DNA of 64,000 bases from Drosophila pseudoobscura. Its lineage: Eukaryota; Arthropoda; Insecta; Diptera; Drosophilidae. A model generated the notes under the pieces. It was not told the origin of the DNA. It worked only from the letters and a program-made list of their open reading frames with translations, and searched no databases. A program made the translations under genes and the position numbers. Location: contig NC_046683.1 in assembly GCF_009870125.1 (NCBI RefSeq), positions 18,485,001 to 18,549,000 on the forward strand. The letters are read 5' to 3'. Below are positions 51,822-62,870 of this stretch, piece after piece (within the stretch, counting starts at the first letter, position 1; each line of letters opens with the position of its first letter).

Positions 51822-53930
51822 TTAGTTGTTTTGTACAGATAATTCAAACGAATATGGATTTATATCCTCTAATTCCGACTCATTCGAGTCATAATCGAAA
51901 CTGTAGTCATTAGCTAAAGGCTGAATATTTTTTGGAAAATTACAATGGGGTGTTTCTAAAAGCTCAATGACATCTCGCGGAAGGGTTTGTTTTTTATGTC
52001 GAGCTGCCCTCTTCTTAATGGATATACTTGAGATGAGGGGATCTGAAGAGTCCAAAGATCTTTGGACTTTGGAATATATCCATCATATTATTTACCCGCG
52101 AATTGTGTCGAGCGTGCATTAGCCGGTCACGCTTGTAAAATTTATTTTTTGCTTCAGACGCATTTTCCCCAAGACAGCCTACCGGCATCACAGATGCAGT
52201 TATTTGTGATCCATGAACTAAAATTTTATGGAGAGTTGGTGACATAGGATACCAAGAGTAATGCAACATGTATGATCTAATGGTTTTATCTGAGAAATTT
52301 TGAAATTTTAAAGCGTCGATTGCAAATTCGCAGTTAATAGCTATTAAAATAGTATGCAGACTCTCAAGTAACTCCAAATCGAGTTCTAAAATTGATGCGA
52401 ATAATTTCGTATTTGAAAAAGCTTTTCTCGCAGTGTTGCCATCGTTCGAATTTCCGCTTCCATTCTGTTTTGGCTTATCCACATGCAATCCTATTTCTTG
52501 CCACAATCTTCTTTGTATATGTTTTTTTTTTTTGGCAATCATCTCCAATTTGTCATTTTCGTTTCTCACTTTCCATTTTTTAAACCCCATTCTATATGAT
52601 ATTTTAAGCAGCAATTCAAAAATGCGTATCCAAGCATGAAGTGGACTTATCCCATAATGAAGACGCCGAGGATTTGGCTTAAAGGAATTTATATCATAAG
52701 TTTCCATAAATTGTTTTGGGCCTGCACCACATATTGAACACAATTGGCAAGATTTTGTACCCGTTAAAACGTTTAAAACTTTCCCATCTATAAGAGTCAT
52801 GTGAAGGTCGTATGAGACAGTGATCTTCTTTTCATTTGAAATTGTTACTACTCAAGTAGTCAAGTTTTTCATTTGTGTGTCCAAATCGTTTTTTTCTGCA
52901 AGAATATGATCTTTTGTTTCTTTGGCGAATTCCATTTTGAGTGGTCGGCAAAATCTTACAGACTGCGGAGTTCTATTATCCCAAAAAATTGTTCCTGCTT
53001 CATCGATAAGCTTCAGAGGTATAAGGGTAGTAACAAACAAAGATTGATAAAAAGTATCCGGTTCCTTCGTTTCAAATCTTTTTTTATACATACTTTGCCC
53101 AATTGATCCATTGTATCCGTAACTCGCAATTAATGTAATACTAGAAACGTTTTCAAAGTTAGCGAATAACTCTTCCTGTAACAATATTATGCGGCTGGCA
53201 GTGTGGTTTAACAAATGTTGCAAGGCAACTTTTGCCATAGTTTCTGTAGCAGTTATTCCCGCAGGTCTCAATTGCAATTTGGCTTCCTGGACATTTTGGT
53301 AGCTTGGGTATATGTCACAATTATGCTGTTTGCTTATTTGACGAATTTCATTATATAATCGTTTGCTTAAAGAATTTTCCAGCAAGAATTCCAAAGCATC
53401 ATTTGTTGTTAAAGGTATTGGTTCTACAATATCGAGCTTTCTTTTAGCTTCAGTAGCTTCGCTTTCAGAAGTGCTAACATTTTTAAGTAAAAATGCAGTA
53501 TCATTTGCATATGATTTCCTGGCTGACATTGTTGCTGCATAAATCAAAAGACTGGTATCGTTTTTATTACTGATTGCTACATCGGCAGCTAGTTTTCGTT
53601 TTTGGCGGGGCCCTGCTTCATCATAAGTTAGCCTTGGTCTACCCAATTGAAGACTGTACGTCTTTTCTTTATTTTCCAAAACAATTTTTAAGCGCATTGA
53701 TAGCCACTGTGAATGTTTTTTTTTCTAAATGTGCGCATATTTCGGTTGCCCTTTTGCATTCGATTCGAAGAAATATAAATTGCAAGGCTTTTAACTTTCT
53801 TGTTAATTTCACTAATGTTTTCATTGGTTAGTGAACATTCCGTCAATTGGCCAACTATCCAGTTTGCAAGGGCGGTAGTTGCGGCCGTTGTCGATCCATA
53901 CGTCCAGCAGCGTTGCATGACAGAACTCAA
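51822..53930 (-). pseudogene. Transib-like (RAG1-type) transposase, almost full length
   Basis: Reading the minus strand: N-terminal part 53930-53690 (WTYGSTTAATTALANWIVGQ); then after a one-base shift 53697-52852 with GRPRLTYDEAGPRQKRKLA, SYGYNGSIGQSMYKK, FVTTLIPLKLI and NRTPQSVRFCRPLKMEFAKE; an in-frame TGA at about 52852; then 52800-52015 with CQLCSICGAGPKQF, YGISPLHAWIRIFELL, NGSGNSNDGNTARKAF, HYSWYPMSPTLHKILVHG and PVGCLGENASEAKNKFYKRD; and a last shift to 52055-51822. The order of a DGS-like Asp block, a zinc region and the late Glu-rich LGE..SEA.NK..R block corresponds to Transib/RAG1 proteins. About 700 residues with one stop and two shifts: recently dead. The family call is from memory. 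Confidence 0.6.
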
Positions 53931-54147
53931 GCTGATCTAAAAGTTCAAAGTACCGCAAGAGCCGCAAAAAGCCGCAAACCGGATTATTACTTATTTTTAA
54001 TACACACTTTCTACCTTATTTTAACATACATTACATAACGCACAAACACGCAGAAAGTTAGTTTTTATTCCACACAAGACGAACACAAACCAATGTGTTT
54101 TCTTTTCTTTTTTTTTTTTGACAATACAAAACAATTAACATATACGT
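53931..54147. other. Unassigned spacer
   Basis: It includes a pyrimidine run (TTTCTTTTCTTTTTTTTTTTT). It may contain the Transib-like 5' region. Confidence 0.4.
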
Positions 54148-54223
54148 AGTAGGTAGTGGCTAGTGTGATCTAGCCTGCTTCTCTAGATCGCTTTGCAGCG
54201 TTCAAAGGGAGACAGGCACGTTC
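54148..54223 (-). mobile_element. LOA-type LINE (subfamily A), small fragment
   Basis: GATCTAGCCTGCTTCTCTAG and GGGAGACAGGCACGTTC match 46240-46200 of the full-length element in reverse, with an internal deletion. Confidence 0.65.
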
Positions 54224-54322
54224 TTTTGTACTTAAAGCAAACTATATTATAAGTTAGGCTATGCAAGCCCAACATGTGTGGTACGGCCGTGTAGCAATGA
54301 TTCACACATGTGCAGGCTTCGG

Positions 54323-55049
54323 TTAGTCTAACTGGACTCTTGTCTGGCGCTCAACAGCGCGCAGTTCCCTCATAATGGTCGCCGCGAAGTTGCTCGTCGC
54401 CTCCCAGTCTTCCGAGGACAGGAGCATGCACGGCACCAAGTTCTGCTTGGCTACGGCCCCACCCAGCGCTTCTTCTAGCCGCTGGCGCTGCGCTGCGAAC
54501 CTGCCACACGAAAATATTGCATGTTCGGCGTAACGCCACGTAGTGCCCGCGCCAAGAGCATTCTGCGGAGTCCGCATGCCCGAAGCAATGAAGGCTTCGG
54601 AAGCAGCCGTGCCCACTGAGGAGCTAAGACAGGTAAAAGTTGACCTGCCCGTGCTTCCTGTTTACCCACGCGTCGATGGACGGGATAAGCTGGTGGGTCC
54701 AACGCCCCTTAGTGGTCGTGTCCCAGCGCTTTTGCCACCTTCTGAGGCTCTCCTGTTTGCACGCCATGCGTACCTGCCTTTTCCCAGCCACGTCCATTCC
54801 TCTGCTTTCCTGGTAGAAGGTGGACCGTTCCTCCGCCAGGAATTCCAGGGGTGCTATACCCGCGAAAACGTGTGCTGCCTCGTCCGAGACCGTTCGGAGG
54901 GCACTGGTGATCCGAATCAAAGAGAGGTGGTGCGTGGCTGCCAGACCCCGTGCGTAGCTCGCTGTTTGAAGGGCCTTTGCCCCGATTGGCGCCGCATATA
55001 GCATCACCGATCTCGTGACACTCGCTAGCAGCTGTCGCCGCCATTGCAT
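54323..55049 (-). pseudogene. R1-type LINE ORF2, C-terminal part
   Basis: The frame 55049-54624 encodes the RT thumb (RSVMLYAAPIGAKAL, RLSLIRITSALRTVSDEAAH-like, AGIAPLEFLAEER, RWDTTTKGRWTHQLIPSIDAW). After a shift at about 54600 it continues YAEHAIFSCGRFAAQRQRLE and ends RELRAVERQTRVQLD at 54326. This pattern is characteristic of R1-group LINEs, which lack RNase H, and differs from the LOA-type elements here. There is no sign of rDNA around it. It is joined directly to a LOA-A fragment at 55050. Confidence 0.75.
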
Positions 55050-55895
55050 TGGTCCTCGTCGACCGCGGACGCCTGCATGAATCTGATTGCCGCTTGGCTG
55101 TCGACGAATAAATTGGCCGCATCGTGTGCTCGCTCTATAAGCTGAGCGACCTCTGCTGTTTTCCTGATGGCGAAAACTTCCGCCTGAAATATGCTGCGTC
55201 GGTCCGGTAGCTTATACGACAGCCTTATTTCAGGGTCTGTGCAGAATAAGCCCGCTCCTACTCCTCCGTCCATCTTGGGGCCTTCCGTATATATGTTGAG
55301 GTGCTTAACTTGGTCCCTTCCCGTCTTCCAGTCTTCGGGTCCCAGAGATGAGCTATTTTTGGTGTCGAGGCAAGTTTGGGGGATCATGTAATCAGTGGAT
55401 CTGGTCATGTCCCTGCCAATTGAACTGTGCCCGTATCCTTGTGGCGACATATTTCCTGATGCGATTAGGCACTGTGCTGCCTTTCCCGCAATCAGGCGAG
55501 CGTGAATATCCAGGGGCTCGATTCCGAGTACAGTTTCGAGTGCCTTTGTTGGGGTTGACCTCAGCGCCCCTGTAATCCAAAGCAGAGCCTGTCGCTGAGT
55601 CTTTTCCATAAGCTTATGGTATGTCTTCCTTTCAGTAGCTTGCCACCACACTTAGGCTCCATACAGCATAGTTGGTCGCACCACCGAGATGTAGATCCAG
55701 TGCATTAGAGTAGGTGACAGGCCCCATGTGCTGCTGAGCATCTTCTTGGATGCATAAAGCGCAATGGTGGCCTTCTTCACACTCTCCACTACATTGGGTC
55801 TCCATGCCAGCTTGCTGTCCAGTACTGTGCCTAGGTATTTCACCTGTGATTTTGGAGTCAGCCTAGTTTGGTCAATTTTCTGGGGGGTCCAGAAG
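55050..55895 (-). pseudogene. LOA-type LINE (subfamily A) ORF2 fragment
   Basis: The minus strand reads KYLGTVLDSKLAWRPNVVES, LYGA* with a nonsense codon (TAA at about 55652), VWWQATERKTYHKLMEKTQR, then NIYTEGPKMDGG (the RNase H Asp of TDGS changed to Glu) and FVDSQAAIRFMQ. It is cut at both ends. Confidence 0.8.
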
Positions 55896-56049
55896 GGTCT
55901 CCTGGGCAGGGTATTAAATAGGAGGGAGAAACTAGCTAAAAAACTTGTACCGTTTCAGTTTTACTTTTCGCCGCTGCCTTTCTTTTTGTTCTTGTTCTTC
56001 CTTGCCTATAGCTGACATTCGTCCTGGCTAACCCTTTGCTGTAGTGCTG

Positions 56050-56262
56050 TTAAAGTCTGTACTGCACTTCCTTTTTCGTGGTCGGGTTTTTCTTAACAGT
56101 CTGAAAAAAATGAGATTTATCAAAAGATTTACACAAATTCCTTACCAAGTTATTGAAAACGTGCTCTTCTTCAAGAGAATCTTCAAATGCTTCAAAGCCC
56201 TCTAGACTGGCCAGTGGCGATCGTGGCACTGTCAATTTAACGATGTTAGGCTCTCCGCACAC
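56050..56262 (-). pseudogene. DUF4806-like fragment, second copy
   Basis: The 70-residue frame reads MCGEPNIVKLTVPRSPLASL and EDSLEEEHVFNNLVRNLCKS, similar to 34130-34040. Upstream on the minus strand (56400-56270) a coiled-coil-like part is recognisable in other frames. Confidence 0.5.
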
Positions 56263-56461
56263 TCGAGCCTTTATTTATGCAACTTCACTACGCAACGAAA
56301 TAAGTTCCGCCCCCTGTCGATCAACTTTACCAATAATGGTTTCAATTTTTTTGTTCATGTCCTGCTGGTTTTCGATAATTTTTAGGTGGTTTAATATGTT
56401 TCATTGCATTACCAGAATTATTTGGCCCGATTAATTGGAGCCGTATTGGATATGTCTGAAA

Positions 56462-56719
56462 ATATATTAAAACAAAAGCATAAGGTAAAGCCGAAGGTAA
56501 GTGCCAAATCACGCTCCCGCTCCAAGGTCCCGCTCTAAGTCCGGCTCCCGATCCCGTTCTCGATCACGCTCCAAATCTGGCTCTCGTTCTCGCTCCCGTT
56601 CCCGTTCAAAGTCTGGCTCAAGGTCAAGGTCAGGGTCTCGATCGCGCTCTCGATCTGGCAGCAGATCCAGGTCCGGATCACGCAGTCCATCCGGCTCGCC
56701 GTCTCCTGCAGCAAATTAG
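56462..56719 (+). pseudogene. RS-rich tail of an SR-type splicing factor
   Basis: The frame from 56501 encodes 72 residues of nearly pure Arg-Ser/Gly-Ser dipeptides ending SPSGSPSPAAN. Immediately upstream, in another frame, KPKVSAKSRSRS continues the same protein, so a one-base shift lies at about 56525. It looks like the C-terminal RS domain of an SR protein or of a retrocopy; no RNA-recognition motif is present. The parent is not identified. Confidence 0.5.
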
Positions 56720-56807
56720 AAGAAATTAAAAAGACACAGCCAGCGACGCTTTACAAGATAGCTTCGACTATATTTTGTGTTTCCTTTGAGAGTTGCAAGG
56801 AGAGTTT

Positions 56808-57342
56808 TTACTGTGTAGCAAGAAATTTCTTTAATTTTCTATTTCTAATTAATTTTTTAGGTAAAGCACTGCAGTGCCTTTTTTTTGTCTTTTCTTTGGA
56901 TTTTTCAGCCGAAAGAGCAGCAGCATGCACAAGAAGAGATGTGTTGTGACCTTGATCGCCAGCTAAATCTGATGCTAATTTTCTCTTCAAACGGGGTCCA
57001 GCATTTATATATTCAATTGGTGGGCGTCCAACTGATCTTGATGTTGAAGTCATGGAATTCGATGACGACGTTCTTTCAACTTTGATAACCATCTTGGAGA
57101 AAAAACAATGAGTTATGCTTTTTCTTAAATTTAGACATGCTTCTCCCGCATTTTGCCAAATACTTTTGGACGTGTAGATAAAAGCTCCTTACTTTATTAT
57201 TTATTTCATCCTTTTTCTCCGTGCTTATATTGTATGCCTTCAGTTCTTCAAAAATCCAACTCGAAAGTGCTGCGGCGCTTCGATTATTCTCAATGTACAA
57301 TGTAAATACTGAGCAGCTTTTCATAAGTGAACCCCGCCTCAC
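56808..57342 (-). pseudogene. Transib-like transposase, N-terminal fragment (second copy)
   Basis: The frames 57342-57076 (ENNRSAAALSSWIFEELKAY, EKKDEINNKVRSFYLHVQK) and 57092-56808 (SVGRPPIEYINAGPRLKRKL, NTSLLVHAAALSAEKS) align block by block with the N-terminus of the gene at 51822-53930, but are well diverged, so this is a different subfamily. The same frame switch point between the two parts in both copies suggests a short intron there. Everything after about residue 180 is lost. Confidence 0.6.
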
Positions 57343-58326
57343 CTACAAATAAATTAAAATGCGCACACCGGCGCAAATTGGCGCAAAAACGAGTTTTAGG
57401 ATTATTTTATACACAATTTGCACTACAATATTACATAATTACTTTCTCGCACAATTGCCCACAAAATTAGTTATTGACCATAAGAGACGGGCACATTGGT
57501 TAAGTATTCTCTACCTTTGGACGACACAAATTAATACACACAAAAACATAGGCACAAATTTTTTCCATTACTTTGATTTCAGTTTTTGAACTTAGTTTCA
57601 ATTTGGTAAGCTCGCAAAGTAAACAAACAGTTTCCCGCGTTTTTTACTATCGATTGTAGCTTATCAAACAGCTGACTTTAAAACGCTGCAAAAAGGCCAG
57701 GGATGCATTAAAACAAAAAAGATTTTTGATTTTTGTTAAATTAATGTATATACTAATTAAATGTTAAATTAAAATTAAGTTTCATTGACATGCATTTTTT
57801 CGAATTAACGTCGAAAGATGGGGTCACTGGCCCACAGTGCACTGGCAGATTTCGCAAAAACAAGCAGTTCAGAGACAGCACTAGCAGTGCCAACTTGACT
57901 ACAAAAAAATTCCAAATGACACATTTTTTCAAATCATTGCCGTTGCTACAAAGTAGGTATTTCAAAGGGTTTTCCACATTCAAACTAAGCAAACAGTGCA
58001 GGAATGTCATTATTGTGTACAAATATTCAGTCATCATTGAAGCAGCACTGAAGCAGATTCAGAGTCGGAGCTACAAATTTTAAAACAATTTCGAAATTTC
58101 CGAATATTGTATTCCAACGTAGTTTTATAGCGGGCAGTGAAGGAATTGTTTTAGTGTAAACAAGCATAGAACTTAATAGAACCCATTTCCCACAAGTTGG
58201 CAAGCCGCAACAATTATTTGTTGGTTTTTTTGTTGCGGTTTTCCTTTTAGTTTTTCTAGAAACGCCGAAAAAATCAACAATAAACAAAAATAAATTTCAG
58301 TTAACAATCGAGTGCAACGGAAAGCC
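57343..58326. other. Intergenic region with weak BED-like remnant
   Basis: 57790-57935 on the plus strand (ELTSKDGVTGPQCTG ... DSTSSANLTT) faintly resembles a BED finger region and may be a hAT trace. ACTATCGATTG at 57647 is a partial DRE. 58200-58326 looks like the 5' UTR of the HERC-like gene. Otherwise AT-rich. Confidence 0.35.
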
Positions 58327-60372
58327 ATGGCCCTGTATTGCTGGGGCGACGCCTCACACTGTCAATTGGGACTCGGTGGCATCGATAATGAGCAGGTGAG
58401 TCTTGTGCACAAGCACACAAGGAATGGAATACATTTGGATACCCCATTAACAAACTGTCGGGTTTGATTTTCTTGTTTTGTTCGTCTGCAGATCCTTGCA
58501 CCTAGTCAGATAGAGTTCGCCGGTGCAACAGATAGCCTGCGGACATCGCCACACGCTCTTCCTGCGGAAACAATGATCACCACCAGCTTGGCCACGAGTT
58601 GCCCACCAAAAGGACACGTATGTCGCCGTTGAGTATGCAAATTTCATTAATCGTGTTTTGTACTCTCTTTCATCACTAAATATTCTATCCATCCATGACC
58701 CGAAGAACCGGCATCAAATGACTACCCATTCAACCGTTCGCTTCTCGCTCTTTTTCAGTTCCGATACCTGAGCTGCAGGCCTATGTTGTCATCCAGATTG
58801 CCTGTGGCAGCCGCCATTCCATGGCCCTCACCGAATGGGGCCAGATCCTGAGCTGCGGCGACAACGATTGCGGACAGGTGGGCCATTTCACCGATAACGA
58901 TGTCATTGAGCTGTCAAAGATCTTGCGCTTTCTAGTGTCCAAAAGATTGGTGGTGGTGGTGCAGATTGCGTGTGGCAACAATCACAGTCTGGCACTCACG
59001 AGCTGTAAGTAGCCTCTACCTCTCTGAAGCATTCCCACCCTATAGTGAACCCTCCTCCTTTTAGGTGGCGAACTCTACTCCTGGGGCTACAACATCTATG
59101 GCCAGCTGGGCGTCCAGTCGCCCAAAGATCTGCCGCACTTCAATGCCCCTGTGCAGCTGACGACCATCTTGGGCACCTCACTGGCCACCATCGCATGTGG
59201 GGGCAACCATTCTTTCCTCATCTCCAAGTCCAGTGCAGTGTTCGGCTGGGGCAAGAACACTTGCGGCCAGCTGGGGCTCAATGACGAGCAGAGTCGTGCG
59301 TATCCCTCGCAACTGAAGACAATGCGCACGCTGGGCGTGAGATTCGTGCCCTGCGGTGACGAGTATTCCGTGTTCCTCACCAACGAGGGAGGCGTCTTCA
59401 CCTGCGGTGCTGGCAACTACGGCCAGCTGGGGCATGGCGTCAGCTACAACGAGATGATACCCCGCATGGTCATGGAACTGATGGGCAGCACCATCACCCA
59501 GGTGGCCTGCGGCAATCGGCACACGCTCGCGCTGGTTCGCTCCGGAGGTCGAGTGTATAGCTTTGGTTTGGGCGCCTCCGGGCAGCTTGGAATTCGAAAC
59601 ACTATAAGTTAGACGTTGCCTAAGGTGGTCATCGGTCCCTGGGTCTCGCCCAGTGGATCGGCATTGATGGAATCCAGCGAATGAGCCGATGAATGACCAC
59701 CGGGTCATTCGGAAAATCTTCTCCGGCGGAGATCAGTCGATTGTGACGACCACTCTCTACGTGGACATGGTGCCGCCCGATGATGAGCGCAGCTACAAGT
59801 GGGACAAAGACTCACGAGACTTCTGCTGCAAAAACGAATCTACTGCTATTTTCTTTCTCTTTGTTGCAGCCTCAAGTCCTAGATCCTCTCGGTGACGGCA
59901 GAGGCCACATAGCAGTGCGCGCATATCAAGCAGAGCGACCTGGACCTTCTGCAGTCCATGGAGGTGATCTTCAAGAGTCAGGCGTGCCTGAACGGCTCGT
60001 TTCTGCTCTCGAACGACGAGCATTTTGACTGCTCTGCATGCAATTATGGACTGGATCTGAAGGCCGCCGAGGTGGCATTCGATCATCTACGAAGTGTGGA
60101 GAACGAGAGCATAAAGCAGGTGGTGCGTACTTCTTCCATGACAGCATTAAATCCCCGATCACCAATCCCTCCACCCCACCCATCTTTGTCCCCTCTGTGA
60201 TCCGATCCGATCCATACTGAATCCGAGCAAGGTGCTACACAAATGGCTGGCCCAAACGCCAGTAGATTACTTCGAGCGCCTGGTTAACATATTTCTGCAC
60301 GTGGTGATTCACATCATCAGCTTCTAAATGGGTTTGATGGCCATCAGTCCAACGTTGGAGAGTTCCCAAAGA
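58327..60372 (+). pseudogene. HERC4-like RCC1-repeat protein, truncated, introns kept
   Basis: Exon 1 (58327-58395) encodes MALYCWGDASHCQLGLGGID. Exon 2 (about 58492-58617) is shifted internally (QIACGHRHTLFL, then NNDHHQLGHELPTKR). Exon 3 (58759-59004) has VIQIACGSRHSMALTEWGQI. Exon 4 (59065 on) has GELYSWGYNIYGQLG, FGWGKNTCGQLGLND, FTCGAGNYGQLGHG and YSFGLGASGQLG, then TAG at 59610. Further pieces follow: VIRKIFSGGDQSIV (59700), QACLNGSFLLSNDEHF (59970) and WLAQTPVDYFERLVNIFLHV (60240). These match the RCC1 blades and the start of the linker of HERC4, a HECT ubiquitin ligase. The HECT domain is absent, and the relic is cut at 60372 by a gypsy-type element. Three GT/AG introns show DNA-level duplication. 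Confidence 0.8.
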
Positions 60373-60681
60373 GTGAGGCGTTGTTCTCGACCCGGGTGCC
60401 CCCTGGCGCCCTCTTTCGGCCTTGCGCCTTGCGGTGTTGCCGTATCTTTTCGATTACGCTCCACTCGATATGTCGCAGCATGCGTATTCTACTTCCGGAT
60501 CGCGAATTCCTCAATCGTCTGGAAACTTACTATTTTCTCGCGATGCCGGGTGTTTTCTTTGATTTTCTTGTGCGCGTCTGGTTTTCCCTACTGCTCTTCG
60601 CTGGTGCGCATGCCTTCCGCCGGCCCTCTGGATGCTTCGGGTAAGTTTTCCTCCCGCTTTGACGACATCCGCCGCCTTCAT

Positions 60682-62053
60682 TCAAGCTTCCCCGATCATT
60701 TCTAGCGATGCCCCGCCGTTCCTCTGCCGCAAGGTAAGACCATGTTTTTTTTTTATTATTATTTTTTTTTTTTTATTGTTCTTGTTTTCCGTTACTTCTT
60801 TTTTTTTCTTTTCTCGGTGGACACCAACAGCCGGTACCGGACGCCACCGTCGTTGACCAGACTCTTCACCCTCCTTGCGGTTGGCATTATCCGCGCGAGA
60901 GAGCGCGTGACGACGGCCGGCCACTCCTCGCGGTTGACGGACCGTCACCGTGAGTTGTCCGCCGACCCCGTCTGGGGCCACGATGCCTGGCACTGGAGCT
61001 CGGGCCGGCGCGCCTCCGCCCGCTCCCCCCTGCCACCGCTGGGCCTGTTGACTCCAGTGGCCGTGCCCGCCGCCTCGGGTCCCGCTCGTCACTGTGGTGC
61101 CACATCCTCCCACATTCGAGCCTCCCTCGCCTCCCTGCTGAGGCGCGGACCCCGAGGCCCACGATATGCTCCGTACCGCGGAGCGCACCTTCTGCGAGAC
61201 GAACGGCCCGATGGCGGCTCCCTGTGGCCCGTGCTGCTGCTGCTGACGCTGCTGCTGATGCTAGCCGCGCGCGTTGTCATCCGGCGGCCGACTCTGGAGC
61301 AGCTCTTCCGCTGCCCCCGGTGACGGTGGGGACTCCTCGGACTCGATCCGCCTTCGGCGCTGGAGATCACCATCACCTTCTCCGCTTCCGCACTCTGACG
61401 CGCCATCTCCCTTTGCTCCGCTGCGTCGGTGCGCGACGTCCCGTTTGTTGCGCTCCGCCTCCGCTTCTTGCGCCTCCTTTTCACCCTCCTGCGTGTCCTT
61501 CAGCTTCTTTGCCAGCGTCAGGGCGTCCTCCCATACACGCCGTTGCCTCCGCTCCTCCTTCGCCGCGGCGTCGTGCCTCAGCGGCCGCGTTGTTTTCCGT
61601 GACGTCGGCCTGCGTTGTCTGCGGCTCCTTGTCCGCGGTTTCGGTCGGCGTTGACTGCCGCTCCTCGACCTGCGGGTCTGTCGGCCGCTGATCCCCTCGC
61701 CGCGCGGTCGACGCGTCGAACGCGTGGACGCCCACTTCGCGTCTCCGTGCGCCCCCTCCTTCCTCCCTCAGGTCGCTCCTCGCGTCTGCTGGTCCGGTGC
61801 TCCTCGCGCTTGCCGGTGTGGGGCTCCTCGCGCTTGCTGGTGCGGGGCTCCTCGCGTCTGCTGGTCTGGGGCTCCTCGCGCTTCGCCTCGTGTGCGCGTT
61901 TTTTCTACGTGTCGCCCAGCTCACTTTCCGCCTCGGTGTACCACCGGGGACACCGTCGGTCCCATGGATCCCGCGGTTGACACTAGCGGTGAGGCCAATA
62001 ACTGCAGCTCGCAGCTGCAGTACGCCTGCCGCCGTCTTTAAATGCTGCTGCAT
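60682..62053 (-). pseudogene. Gag-like low-complexity protein of gypsy-type element
   Basis: Two long frames, 62053-61481 (MQQHLKTAAGVLQLRAAVIG, then repeats of RSPTPASARS/DARSPAPAS type) and 61484-61089 (MKRRRKKRRRSATNG, SAEGGSSPRSPH), lead into 61188-60682 (RSISWASGSAPQQGG, RQPRGVAGRRHAL). Arg/Ser/Ala/Pro-rich and basic, as gag precursors can be, but with no capsid or zinc-knuckle motif that I recognise. The gag label comes from position and composition only. Confidence 0.4.
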
Positions 62054-62099
62054 CTTACCCAGTTTTGCCGCAAACCCTTCCTCCTCGCCTGGTCCTGTC

Positions 62100-62470
62100 C
62101 GTCGGGTTCTCCTGCGGCGTGTACTGGGCCGTACAAAAACCTCTTAAAAGCTCTACTGGTGAACTGGACGCCATTATCCGTGATCACCACCTTCGGCACG
62201 CCAAACCGATCCAGACCCTCCCGTGTTCGCTACCACCGCCCCCGGCGGTGGCCTCTCGCAGGGATCACAACCCTGTGTCCCGCACAGGTCACCGCGGCGA
62301 GGAAATCCCATCCCAGGACCAGCTCATCTATTACTCCGGGCATCACGAGAAACGGGATTGTAACGATCTTGTCGCCGAAGGCCAGCTCCACCTCGATCTG
62401 GGAATTGATTTCCCGGCTGCGTCAGCCAGCCGGACCAGCTTCCTCGTCTCTTTCTCTTTTCTGTCGCCTC
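62100..62470 (-). pseudogene. Gypsy-type protease end fused to integrase core
   Basis: The minus strand reads INSQIEVELAFGDKIVTIPF, VMPGVIDELVLGWDFLAAV (flap and LG-x-DFL end of a retroviral-type aspartic protease), then after about 60 nt GLDRFGVPKVVITDNGVQFT (second catalytic Asp of a gypsy-type integrase). RT and RNase H are deleted between them. Confidence 0.7.
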
Positions 62471-62829
62471 TCTTCCAGTTGCCAAGCGTGGCACCGCCGG
62501 CTCTACTGACTGGGGCTAGCGATTCTTGGCACGTGGCCCAAATCCACCTCTCAGTCAGGCGCCTGAGGGTGCCTCAGATGCCGCCTGGCGCTAACGGCAC
62601 TTTCCGCCATGCGGTGCCCGTATTTTTCCATCGGCGTTCCTTCATTCCCTTGTCGCTTTCCAACGGGACCTGGCTGGTGGCGTGATCTCATGACCATATT
62701 TGGTCATGCGCTGGGCCACTGCCGGCCCGATCCCGTCATCCCGCTGCACTCTATCCATGGGTCCTCCCCTCTCATCTTGGGACCCCGGGAGAGCTCTCCT
62801 CGGGAATTCGCCGCCTCCGGATATCCCCG

Positions 62830-62857
62830 CTTAACCCTTAACCCTTAACCCTTAACC
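62830..62857 (+). repeat. Four copies of CTTAACC
   Basis: Four perfect 7-bp units in a row, inside the LTR-like sequence close to its TGTGAGG end. It looks telomere-like, but flies have no telomerase repeats, so it is best read as a short tandem expansion. Confidence 0.85.
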
Positions 62858-62870
62858 TTTCCTCACAAGG

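Larger units (their letters stand above)
60373..62870 (-). mobile_element. Rearranged GC-rich gypsy-type LTR element
   Basis: The minus strand holds an LTR-like start (62870-about 62600, beginning TGTGAGG and related to 6500-6746), then protease end and integrase (62470-62100), then gag-like proteins (62053-60682). Because protease and integrase come before gag, the order is not that of an intact element; deletion plus rearrangement or two copies joined are needed. Its GC content is far above that of all neighbours. The part 60373-60680 has no recognised domain. Confidence 0.65.

Noticed and set aside
54323-55049. R1 fragment as evidence for a nearby rDNA array
   Set aside because: No 28S sequence flanks it; it is joined to other TE pieces on both sides.
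59178-59708. Minus-strand frame of 176 codons opposite the HERC-like gene
   Set aside because: The plus strand carries clear RCC1 repeats; the antisense frame is a by-product.
62830-62857. CTTAACC repeats as telomeric sequence
   Set aside because: Only four units, embedded in an LTR-like sequence; Drosophila telomeres use retrotransposons.
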